This document shows, piece by piece, positions 11,026-21,900 of a stretch of DNA of 64,000 nucleotides. Made by a program: the position numbers and the translations under genes. This stretch comes from Morchella semilibera (lineage: Eukaryota > Ascomycota > Pezizomycetes > Pezizales > Morchellaceae): positions 1,124,768 through 1,188,767 of the forward strand of contig WBVU01000005.1 of assembly GCA_009192285.1 (NCBI GenBank). Direction: 5' to 3'. The notes below the pieces were generated by a model, which saw nothing but the letters and a program-made list of their open reading frames with translations, did not search any database and had not been told where the DNA came from. Each line of letters begins with the position of its first letter. The first letter of the stretch is position 1.

Positions 11026-12119
11026 AACAGAGTAAAACAATTACCCCCACTTATCTACAGAGCCACAATGCCATTCGGAGGACAGGGGCTCGGCGTACCT
11101 CTGTACGCAGAACCAAAAGTTGCGCGACGAGCGACGAGCCTTGATAGGTCCCGCACCCAAGCCTGAATCTCGTCTCTATCAACCAAGCACGGCATTTCAA
11201 GTTTTGTGGGAGAGTGTTTTTCGCTTTAGGGAAGGAAGTGGGGGTGCGAAACGAAAATTTCGCCAAGAAACCCCTCACAGAGCCGCAATCACAAAGTCTG
11301 TGGGGCGGTACCACAAGGCTGTCTTTTAATCCAACTTTCTCATGGCATGCAACCTTCGAATGTACACCGCAACCAGTACCACATTACCATCGCCAGGAGA
11401 GAACTTTGAGAGGGATGCGCTGAGTTATAACCCTCAGGTACCGGCGCTGGTTTAGGCAGCAGGGGCAGTAGATCCGGGGGTCTTGCGTGGAGGTGGGGGG
11501 AAGGAGAGGACCTCTTTGAAGATGTATGACCACCGATATTTCTGGGGTAAGTTCTCGCTGGTTAAGAATAATCATCATTAATCGCGAGAAGTTATACGTC
11601 TACTTCCCACCCACAGTCAACCTCATCTCGGCCACTTCTCTCGTTAGCACGATCGAGCACTCCGGATCAATTCTTTAGCCAGCAGCAGGAGAGTACCGAG
11701 TAGGAAGCCCCTCCCTCAATAACCTCCCACTCCGTGGATCTCTATTCCCAAGGTAAATCATGTAGTCTCCTCGCAAGGGGGCGGCTGTGTGGAAATCCGG
11801 TCATGCGGCGCCCCCGGCCCCTGGTCTGTTTTCATTATGATATCATTCTCCAAGTATGTTTCGCCCCTCCCTCCTCCTCCGAGACGTCAAACATGACTTC
11901 CTCTCTTCATCCCGTGCTGAGTACACATAGACATCATTGTTGACCTTTCATAGGAATCGCAGCCAGCGCTCCCCTGGGAACCATCGTTACCCCGCAGCGG
12001 TGACCGGAGGAGGTGACAACGCCAGCATGTCCGCGCTCATCGAGCAAGGTCAAAGCCTGCTACACACCATGTCTGCCCTCCTGAACCTATATCCCCGACG
12101 AGTACGACGGTGAATCAGG
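11026..12119. other. Gene-free stretch
   Basis: Several overlapping 64-100-codon frames on both strands at 11050-11430 cancel each other out as evidence. No domain, repeat or RNA gene is seen. The last 200 bases become GC-rich, leading into the TPR-CHAT remnant, and may hold more of its decayed 5' end. Confidence 0.35.
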
Positions 12120-13846
12120 CGCGCGCGTTGGCGGCGATGTGGTACCAGTAGTTTGAGGAGAGCGGGGTCCGGGAGCACCTTGATACCGCGATCTTTGTAC
12201 ATGGCGCCGCACTGTACGCACTCAGTGCTTGGGCGGTACTTGGGGCGGCGATACATCCTCTTCGGCAGGGGAGCCGACAACGAGTGTGCGCTGGGGGGGT
12301 TTATGCGAGACCCCGAGCTGGCACCTCCAGGCGATAGGATCAACCTTATGATCGGGCAGATACACTGCCACAATGCACGCTTTCTGAAGTATAATGAGTT
12401 GGAGAGGCTGGGTAGGGTGATTGCGCTACACCGGAGGTACCAGGACATGCTGGAGGTCAACGGCGACCCGCAACACCTCACTGCCCTGTCGCTCACAGCG
12501 AAGATCCGGCATATGCGCTGTAGGGGGGTCCACGATTCGCGGGACTTGGACGCAGAAATTGGGCTGTTCCAAGAAGCGGCGGTGGCGCTACCAAAGGGGC
12601 ATGATGTGGCGAAGGTTATTAGCACGCCGTGTATGCAACTCGACGATAAGCAGCACACTCTTGCTGCCATCCCATGTTTGGCGTCGTTGGTGGTCTCAAC
12701 TGGGCTGAGGCGGGGAGGCCCCCTGAGGTGTGTGCAGGTGATCATAATTATGACCCACACGGAGGTGCGCAGCGACGCCCTCATCATCACCTCCACCACC
12801 ACCACTTCCCTCCCACTGCCGTACCTCCGCCACCGCGACGCCGAATCCGCCATGCTCAACCTCTCAGGCTCCATCACTGCCGGCGGCAGCCTACGCACCT
12901 ACAGCATGCGCAGCCAGCGAATGACCGCCTTCCTCACCTATCTGTGCCGGGCCGCCGTCCCTCCCGTGATACAAGCGCTCGCAGGGATCGGAATCGTTGA
13001 CCCCTCCGTCCGCAGCCCATCCAGCGCCACCTAGGTAGGGATCGTTGACCCTTCCGTCCGCAGCCCATCCGGCGCCACCCTCCCCCGCGCCTAGTGGATC
13101 GGCGTGGGCATCCTCATCCCCCACAACGCGCCGTTCCAAGCCGCAGGCGAACACACAGCTACAGGCTCGGAGCACTACACCCTCAACTATGTCTCCTCCC
13201 ACGCCCGCAGCCTCAGGGTCCTCTCCTACGCCCGCGAAAGTCCCTTCCTCCACCCAAAGCGCCTCCTCATCGTTACGATGCCGCACACCTCCGCCGCCGC
13301 CGACCTCGACACCTCCCCCGAGGTTTCCGGGATCCCCTGGTCAGCCCCAGAGGTGGAGGTGCTGGAATCTCCGACCACGGCGGAGGCGCTCGCTAGGATC
13401 CCGAACTACGCCACCGCCCAATTTGCCTGCGACGGCGTGGCGCAGCCCGAGGACCACCGCGGAGCCACCTCCCTGTGCGCGACAGAGCCGCTCACAGTGG
13501 CCGCCATCGCAGCGGCGAATATGCAGCACAACACGACGCAGCTTGCATACCTCTCGTCGTGCAGCACGGCCGGGGATCCGTCTATGAACCTGTCGACAAC
13601 GCCGACAACACCTTCCAGATGGCGGGTATGGGCCATGTGTTGGCGAACATGTGGGCTGCTGGAACGCTGCTTGTGTGGCTGTTTCGGAGCGATGCCCTGT
13701 TTAACCGCGGGCAGCAGGAGGAGGGGGAGGGCCAGGGGGGGCATGCGTGTGTGGCAAGGGCGTTTCATGCTGCTGTCAGGAGAATTAGGAGTGAGAGGGT
13801 GGAGGGGCTGTTGGCGTGGGCGCCATTTGTGCATGTGGGGCCGTGA
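12120..13846 (+). pseudogene. Decayed TPR-CHAT protein gene
   Basis: TPR-like units come first: HLDTAIFVHGAALYAL at about 12180, frame 2; then in frame 3 LGRRY...GADNECAL, ELERLGRVIALHRR and DLDAEIGLFQEAAVALPKGH. Next comes the CHAT protease-like region: VRSDALIITS...LPLPYL, WIGVGILIPHNAPFQAAGEH, LLIVTMPHT, FACDG and QLAYLSSCSTAG. After a frameshift near 13585 it ends with FQMAGMGHVLANMW and ARAFHAAVRRIRSE...WAPFVHVGP. Defects are a TAG at 12149, a shift near 12215, TAGs at 13032 and 13092 (the second at a tryptophan position before WIGVGIL), a roughly 50-bp tandem duplication at 12984-13080, and the 13585 shift. The CHAT HG motif reads DG, so the catalytic His is gone; the SSC cysteine remains. 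The linker between TPR and CHAT is shorter than usual. In fungi such proteins are predicted regulated proteases. Confidence 0.75.
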
Positions 13847-14319
13847 GATCAGGAGGGTGGGGGGGGAGTGTTGATGGGTGGTTTGTACATTGGATTGGAC
13901 TGGACGCGGCTTGGTTCGGTAGGAGGCATGGTTATATGTAATTAAAATTCTTTACTCTTTTAGAAAGTAGGCGGTGATAAATATGTTTCTATACTCTTAC
14001 CTCAATGGCTTGTTCACGGCTGGAGATTGTGGAATTCTTGGGCCTCGGGGGTGTCTTGGGTGTTTCCGGAATCCCAGGATAGTCCCATACCCAGTATAAG
14101 AAGATTTATCTTTTGTAGTGACGAGTGAGCTTGAGTTATTACAAAAGCTCGGCTTATGCCGACTGCTTAGACCGGTATATCCAAGACTTGACCTCGCCGT
14201 TGTATCCTGGGTTGTTTTCATGTGTGTGTGGTTTGTAGCCAATACCGTGATCTCGTGCTGTATCGACCAGACCGCCACCGGCACACGGCTACATGTACCC
14301 CCCGTAGGGTGTATCTGAC
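13847..14319. other. Gene-free stretch
   Basis: The 3' flank of the TPR-CHAT remnant and the spacer before 5S copy 8. Nothing recognisable. Confidence 0.4.
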
Positions 14320-14438
14320 GTGTTCGGTCATAGAACGATGAAAATTGGGCATCCCGTCCGCTCTGCCATACAAAAGCATCGTATCGCCCGGTCAGTACTG
14401 CAGTGGGTGACCATGTGGGAATCCCGGGTACCGAACTC
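14320..14438 (+). rRNA. 5S ribosomal RNA (copy 8)
   Basis: Full-length 119-nt 5S gene, identical to copy 1 and on the same strand, 12.5 kb away. A TTTTT run directly follows the 3' end. The flanks differ from those of copy 1, so this looks like dispersal of the gene alone or sequence homogenisation. Confidence 0.95.
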
Positions 14439-15137
14439 TTTTTGTCTTTTTTTGCCACCGCCTCGGGGTTGAGGAGGATTTCGTATCGGCGTGTACTTAA
14501 TCTATATCTTACACATATTATCGAATCTGTCATGGCACATGCTCAGAATTACAGCGCTTACGTTATCTTGATCACGTTGGGGTAATTGGTTGATCAATTG
14601 ATGACGTCATAATCCCAACCACAGCGTGAGAAGGCGGAGATAAAGGCTGGCCGGCGTGCGCTTTTGGTTTTTAATCACTCCTGGGCGCAATGTTGCAATG
14701 TTTATCAATTCGGAGCTAGGCGCCTCTGCTAACTCAGGCATTCCCGGGCATTACCTTTCGACCATATCCCGGAGGACTTGGTTTCGAACATCTCCGAGTA
14801 AGCAGGTGGCGGAAATGTATGGAGTGACGGCGGTGGCCACTCGTATACAGCATCCCTCTGAATCTGAACCTCCTCCTCATCCAGAGAAATCAATTGTAGG
14901 GATAATTCTACACAGCTACCTCATGTGATATATTTGCACTCTCTCTGCCATTCCGGCAGACGACAGCAGCAGGAACAATCAAAGCAGACAGTTTGATGGT
15001 TAAGTTTCTTTATTGTAATACTAAATCATAGAAACACAAGCGTTTCCCCATCCCCCGTACATGTTCTTCTCGTCCCATATAATCGGGCGAAAGTGGCGAT
15101 GGGCTAGTAAAAAAGTCCTTAGATCCGACATATCCCA
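14439..15137. other. Spacer with one short unassigned frame
   Basis: Contains the CRE-like site and the unassigned plus-strand frame 14698-14928. Nothing else is recognisable. Confidence 0.3.
14602..14609. promoter_or_regulatory. CRE-like palindrome
   Basis: The palindrome TGACGTCA, extended to ATGACGTCAT, is the classical binding site of ATF/CREB-type bZIP factors. It lies 89 bp upstream of an ATG (14698) that opens a 77-codon frame (to 14928) without a recognised domain. Whether either is functional cannot be told from sequence. Confidence 0.25.
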
Positions 15138-15722
15138 TCATTGCAAAGTCTGGTAATCGATGGTCCAATTCACATCCTGATCGATGCAGTTCAGAAACCC
15201 CAAAATAGGCATATCTTCGGGCAGTACCCCCTCCGCCTTACCCCCCCACACCAATCGAAAAGGGGGTTCTTGTATCAACGCATTGCATTCTCCCGTGGAT
15301 GACAGGTCGCTCTCTGCCATACACATGGTTAATTAGCATATATCTATTATCAATATCACCCCCAACGCAAGGTTGCACGCTCTCCTACCTTGGCTCCACA
15401 ATTGCCTCCGCGAAAAGCCAGATCTGCCGGGGGGGTGTAGGCAACTCCAGAGGCTTGAGGGAAATGTTACGAACGCCGGAGCCGCCGGGGGTGTCCTCCA
15501 GGGTGATTGCCAATCTCTCCTTCCCATTGTCATCCCCGCAGAAGATCAAGGAAAAATTGTTATCTGGGGTGAGGTAGAACGGTATTATTTTCCAGATTCC
15601 GTGAGCGGTGGGGGATAATACTACGCGACCGTCCCGCACAGTGAGATAGTTCTTTGCGTTTGTTTGTCGCCTTGGGTAATGACTGCGGTACCGGGAAGGG
15701 GCTTAAGCTTGCACAACTGCAT
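15138..15722 (-). CDS. Hypothetical protein, two exons
   Basis: Two minus-strand frames look like exons of one small protein. The first (about 15389-15722) has a sheet-rich composition with motifs such as VVLSPTAHGIWKIIPFYLTP and RLAITLEDTPGG...ISLKPLELP. The second (15138-15309) ends NCIDQDVNWTIDYQTLQ. A GTAGGA donor at 15388 and an AG acceptor at 15310 (79-nt intron) join them in frame. The ATG at 15722 opens MQLCKLKPLPGTAVITQG, but this is one frame off from the NYLTVRDGRVVL part. So either a 1-nt frameshift lies near 15650 or the true start is elsewhere. Estimated length is 165-170 residues, with no signal peptide or membrane segment. I do not recognise the family. Confidence 0.45.
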
Positions 15723-16286
15723 GGTGAGGACTAATTATTGGTGTTGAATACTATTGGGACTTGGGAGGGTCGGCTACTTGGGAGCGAGGAGGAGGACATG
15801 TACTTAAGTACTTGTCTACGGATCAATGTGCTAAGAACACCTAGGCACTTATCTCCGTGGTGTTCTGACACCTGTGACATTATGTGTGAGGCCTTGGCAT
15901 ATCGCCTAATCGAGCTCTTGTGTAACTAGTCGCTGCGATTAGTATGGGAGAACCCTAACCCACCATGATTACCCACTGTTAGATTAGAGACTTTGCCCAA
16001 AGTCTCTATTACCTAGCTAGCGTTTTACTTTTGGCGGGCGGGCTAATCACGGGAAGAACCAGAAAATTCGAGGAGTAGCTCGGCATTGTTACAATAATTA
16101 CATTTGGAGTTAGTAGAACTTAGCGGTCCGATTTGAGAGGGTGATATCGCCATTGGCGGTCTTGGAAGAATTGCTTACTAACCACTCGATTTGATGTCAG
16201 GTTTTTGGGTGGTGTAGACGCGACGTCGTGGACCGGCCACATAATCCTTCTTCTAGGATAAGAGCAGGTAAGGATCAGATTTTGAC
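15723..16286. other. Gene-free stretch
   Basis: Only a 63-codon frame without features. A two-unit telomere-like motif (AACCCTAACCCA) sits near 15951. No gene is supported. Confidence 0.35.
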
Positions 16287-16394
16287 GTGTTCGGTCATAG
16301 AACGATGAAAATTGGGCTCTGCCATACAAAAGCATCGTATCGCCCGGCTAGTACTGCAGTGGGTGACCATGTGGGAATCCCGGGTACCGAACTC
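16287..16394 (+). pseudogene. 5S rRNA copy 9 with 11-nt internal deletion
   Basis: It matches the other 5S copies at both ends and through the internal promoter region. However, ATCCCGTCCGC is missing between GGGC and TCTGCC, giving 108 instead of 119 nt. The lost bases include a nearly invariant single-stranded loop and one side of helix II/III of eukaryotic 5S rRNA. The product is therefore unlikely to enter ribosomes. Helix I ends, box C region and TTTT terminator are intact, so it may still be transcribed. Confidence 0.85.
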
Positions 16395-18909
16395 TTTTGC
16401 ACTTTATTACACTTTTTTCGCGCGGCAAAAAACTAATGGGGGGGGGGCGGTGCTTGTACCCTAATGTAATTTTTTTTTCCGCGCGCCTAAGCGCATGCCA
16501 TCGTTGCTTTCAATTTACATCGTGGACCTCAAAAGATACACCTGAAACCCTGAAGACTACATGTACTTCCTACTCGATCACTATTTCGCAAATTCTTAGA
16601 GCTATGGTTCATCTAAGTAAGGGCTTATTGTTCACGAGGTCCCTAATTGTTGTCTGAAAACAGAGAAATATGTGGTTTATCTAGTACCAGGTTTCTTCGG
16701 TACTATTTCTTTTCGTACTAGTCACGCTCATTACCTCTCTTTCCTTATTTCCATTCTTGGCCCGTATTATGAAAAGTGTCCGGTTCGACTCCTGGGAACA
16801 AGAAACAAGCAAGTAGGAGAGGTCCATAGAGAAACATACAAATTCCCAATCTCGCAAACACATGCCGGCTGTGATAATCGTGGCGGGAGTCTCGGGGGTG
16901 ATGAGTATATTCTTAGTGTCTCTTTTGCGAGGGCAAATCCTAACTAGACAAGGGCTACTAAATTCGGTCCTGTATGGTATTTAGATCTCACAAGAATCTA
17001 TTCCGTTGCCACAGCCCTTATCTTGAAAATTTCTCTCTGTCTTATCTATCTATTTATTCATTCTTGGGTCTATATGGGAATAGAAGGGTTTTTATTGCTT
17101 TGGATTTGAGCTTTCATTTATTCCCAGAAGCGGTGCGAGGTTCCACGTAATAGGCCCTTTCCGGGAGAGACTCCAGTCTTCCTCTACTTGTGTGATTGGC
17201 CGGTGGGAGGATAGGCACCAATAAAGTTACCGGAAAAAGACTTTGGAGTCTTTTGCGCACAGGGCCTAATTTCAAAAGATATATCGCTTAAGCTGTTCAT
17301 ACTGACCCCTACAATGGAGCAACTAGAGTTGAATGTGGGTTCAATTATTTGGTAAGATAAGTGGCGGGTTCTACTAACCGAATACCGCCGGCCTTTCCTT
17401 TTTGCTGGGTCGGCATCTATTGACCGCTTAAGATACAGGGTTACTCATAACATCGTAATAATTGCCGTAGTGGTCTACTCTATACTATGACCATTTCCTT
17501 TTATTTCGGGCAAGAGATTGACGTAGCTACTCCAGAGGACTTTCGTGAGGTAGTTCCTGCCAAGACTCCCGGGACTTGACTAACATCTGAGTGATTTATT
17601 AGCTGCTAGCTACGTTATATGCTCCTACTGTTTCTACTGTATACTACTGATACCTATGTACCCTCTTGACTTTGGGAATATCAATTAGTTGGTTCTAATT
17701 TATATGAATGTCAATACGATCTTTGTAGAAAGATCCTTCAACATTACACAGCTATCGCTCTCCATGCTCTACCATCCCAAGAAATGCATCGCATAATGTA
17801 TCGATAATGCATCCATAATGTATCATGCCGTAAACGGGTGGCTATTGCATCCATAATGCATCCATAATGCAGTCCATAAATGCTGGCACAGGTCGTCATG
17901 TTCCGCCAGAGGGTTGTTATGTAGATGGATATCAAATAGAAAAGATAAAGGTCCGCGGTTTGACCTGGTTGCTAACTCTATGTTTTCTAAGCCACACCCC
18001 ACTCGCCCCTAAGCTACTAGTTGATATAACTAGAACTAAGAACTAATACCATACTGAAGTTCTAGTAATAAATCAAATAAAGTAGTCAGATAAAGTCATC
18101 ATAAGACGAACATTACAGGACGCTCGAAGACAGTTTATGCATCAGCCGATGCATTTGTGCACCATTCTAGTATGGGAAATGTATCAAGTGATGCATTTTT
18201 TGCGCTGGTAGAGATGGGTCGGATAGAACATCAGTGCCAAATACCCACAAAAAACCGATAGGTTAGCCAAGGGTTATCTTTTAATAATTGGCTGAACGCT
18301 ATCAATTGCCCTCGCATTAGTATGGCGCAAGAGGCCATAGGGGGCGGGTATGCTACATCGGAACTATAGCTAGAGAAAATAGGCTGGCCGCTGGATACAT
18401 TATGATAGTTAATCTCACTAATTTAATAGTTCTTCGGGTAAAGCCGAAGTTTACATATCCACCCCCCATAGCGTCTCGAGCCACTTTGAGTAAATGGAGC
18501 CAGCTCTATTTTCCGGTAACCTGATTGTTGCCGATCCCGTAGCCAGCCAATAAGATAACCAAGGTGTAAAACCGCATACGAGGTCAGAAATACTATAAGC
18601 AGACCTGATTTACGCCCTTCAACCAATCAATCCCTTGGCCCAATTTTTCCAGTAGAGCTGACTCTAGAGTATTCTAGTTATCTGGTTAGATCGGTACCGA
18701 TTTAGGAAACATCTGCGCAATGGAATCGTAATGGGGTATTGCGGATAAAGAAACCTAACCCTTGCATATTCAACACAAACACGTCAGACACCACAAACAA
18801 GGCCTGAGCGGGGTAAGGCATACTTGTCCTCTATAAGTAGCCGATATACTATACACCTCACACAAGACACCCAGAGCCATCGCGTTGACAAGCTCCACTT
18901 TCAATACCA
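16395..18909. other. Gene-free stretch with a short imperfect repeat
   Basis: AT-rich, with many stops in all frames. At about 17783-17880 the unit GCATCCATAATG recurs several times with small changes (GCATCGCATAATG, GCATCCATAATGTATC, GCATCCATAATGCATCC). The TGCATC/GATGCA theme recurs at about 18137-18200. No protein or RNA gene is recognised. A G9 homopolymer lies near 16439. Confidence 0.4.
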
Positions 18910-21900
18910 ATGTCTACCACCATCCATACACTCCTACTCCTCCTGGGTCTTGAGCGCACCATCCGCTCTCACGATTCCCAACCACGTGTTTGGGGCAGCA
19001 CTCTGATTATAACCGCCACCCTCGGCTCTGCCCTCGTGCACTACCCTTTATCAACCACTCAACGGGCGATGGGAGCCATATTATATGTGCTTTTCTTCCT
19101 TGCGGGGCTAGCGCTGTCGCCGCTCCAGCTGGTGCTGGTGCTCTGGTCAAAGCCAAGGAAAGAGGTGAGTACGGGGATGGTTGTGATTTATGAGCCGGAA
19201 AAGGCGGAGGATATAAGTGTGGAGTATGTTTCCTATCCTTCTACGTAGTACTATTAGGTTACGATGGTTAACTAAGTGAAATGGTATTTTCAGCATCGTC
19301 GCTGTCCACGGGCTTGGCTCAGACCCCGAGTGGGCATGGACATACTGGGAAATGCGCAGCGGCGTCGAGGTATCGAATAACATCATGTGGCTACGTGACC
19401 TGCTGCCACAGGAGTTACCGAGAGCAAGGATTATGACATTTAATCATGATTCAGCGTGGCAATCTGATGCGCCGGTCAAGTCTGTACAGGATTGCGGAAA
19501 TCAACTTCTGAACGCTGTCAGGACCTGTCGGAATAGTGACCAGGTGAGTTCCAGTGTAGTTTGTAGTAGAACTTTGGAGTCTGGATATTGATGATATGTA
19601 GGAGAAGGAAAGACGAATAATCTTTATCGGCCACAGCTTCGGCGGTATCATTATCAAAAAGGTATACCCCCATCAAAAAATCCCGAAGCTCCTTCCTCTC
19701 CCACATCTGAACGAAAACACTTACAAAGTCAATAACAGGCACTGGTAACCGCTGGTCAAAAAAGCTCTGACGCACGCTACCAATCTCTCTGCGAGTCTGT
19801 CCTTGGCGCCCTCTTCCTCGGCGTCCCCCATGATGGATCACCGCTTACCAAAGCAGGGATACTTATATCCTACATCACATACTGGCTGGGATCGCGCACT
19901 GAGCTCCTGGAGGCACTACTCCCCGGGACGGATGAGCTATGGGCACTCAGCCACTCGTTCCTGAAGGGGTATGGGACAAGTAAGCATCATGTTGTCAATT
20001 TTTTCGAGACACGAAAGACACAGAAATGGGGCGTACCGTTGCTACTTGTGGGTGTATTCCTTCCAGTGGACGGGGGTTGGTGGAAATTATGCATGGCTGA
20101 GAATACTAATTTGTGCGGTGTGTTGGGTTAGGCGGTGGACCAGAAGGCAGGTAGTATGGCGGGGAAGGCCAATGTTCCACTGGAGTGTGATCATATGCGG
20201 ATGAACAAGTTCAAGTCAAACACGGATGCGAACTACCAATTGGTGCTAAGAGAACTGAGAGAGATGGTGGAAGGGGTACAGAAAGGTATGTCGACCTATT
20301 CTACATGATATATTCTTAAAAGACTTTTGTGGCTATTGTATTATAATCCCAATAACATGTCCTGATTGTTTCCCTCAGGTACAGAGACTAAATGACTGAT
20401 CTGTTTGTCTTCATTTAGTTGAGATGGGTGTTATAACAGCAGAGAAGAGACGTAATCCCCCCACTCCCCCAACATTTCTCCAACGAGATTCTAATAACCG
20501 CCTGGCTAGAGTGCCTAAGTACCATCTTCTTTGAAGAGATGGGCGCGCGCCTAAACACTGTATCCGAAGCCGACGCCTCGACGTTCGAGTGGATCTGGAC
20601 TGACACTCAAATGACAAAGTGGCGAGCCGCTGCTCCTGGAATACTCTGGGTTGTTGGCAAACCTGGTTCTGGGAAATCAACTCTCTGCAAGTATGTTTTC
20701 GAGGGCCTATCCAAGGAAACGGAGTCAGTGCCTAGCACAGTGTTCGCAGGATTCTTCTTCAGTGCGCGGGGGACAGGTTTGGCACAGTCCCTCCGAGGGT
20801 TGCTTCAGGCACTAGTATACCAGACTCTCCAGCGGGCTCCTTCAATGTTTACACATATCCTCCCTAAGTACAGAGAAATTCAAGAAACACTCCGGGGTGG
20901 AGGGAAATGGCCATTGAAGGCCCTACTAGATGCTTTCCTCTTGATGACTGAAGATCCAGTGGTCAAGTCTCTCTATCTCTTTATCGACGCTTTGGACGAG
21001 TGTGTCGCTTTCGATTCAACCAAACAACCTACCCAGGAGGATGCGTTAACTAAAGAATATCTTTCGAGAATCCTCTCTGTTGCGCGCTGTAACCCGCGCG
21101 TTAAATTACTTGTCACTAGCCGACATCAACGGTTTCCAGGTATACTTGATGGTCAGTACGCCCAGCTCACCCTTGAGAACATGACAAAGGACGATATCCA
21201 GATCTTCCTGGAACGTCGAATACTGGGAGTACCAACGGAGCACAGGTGCTTTGTACAGGCGGAACTGATGGCGCGCGCGTCAGGAGTTTTTCTCTGGGTT
21301 AAGCTTGTACTTGAGGAGTTGATAGATGAGTGCGCCGAGTGCTCGGACGAGGAGCTGAAACAAATATTGATATTAATTCCAAACGAACTCGATTGTCTCT
21401 ATGCTCGTATGCTGCAAAGGCTTCTCGCAAAGCTAAGAGCTCCACAGTATGTAGAAACAAGACTAATGTTTGAGTGGGTGTCCCTGGCCGAGCGGCCCTT
21501 GACAGTCTCAGAATTCAGGTACGCTATCGCTCTCAGTCAAAACACCTTCACCTCAACCCAGAGCCTGGAGACCTCCGGAAAGGTCCAGAAATTGGACCAA
21601 ACTACGGAGCGCCTCAAAGGCCGCTCCGGCGGCCTTCTAGAGGTGAACTCCGACACTGTTCAGTTCATCCACCAGTCCGCAAAGGAGTTCTGCATGGGGT
21701 CTGCCGGGTTCCCCCAGCAGTTCCGTTTTGACGTTTTGGACGCACATGTTCGCATTGCTGCCATCTGTACTGGGTATTTAAGCTGGCCTGAGTTTCAGTC
21801 GATATCCCCCGGCCGGGAAGACTGCGAGGATAGCATAATCGGCGCCCGCGGATCGAGCGTTACTCCATTCCTCTCATATGCTGTGTGCTGGATCGCACAT

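Noticed and set aside
12050-12898. 282-codon minus-strand frame
   Set aside because: It lies antisense to the TPR-CHAT remnant, whose plus-strand motifs are convincing. High GC content keeps the opposite strand open.
16770-16800. tRNA-like B box (GGTTCGACTCC)
   Set aside because: No A box, acceptor stem or cloverleaf can be built around it.
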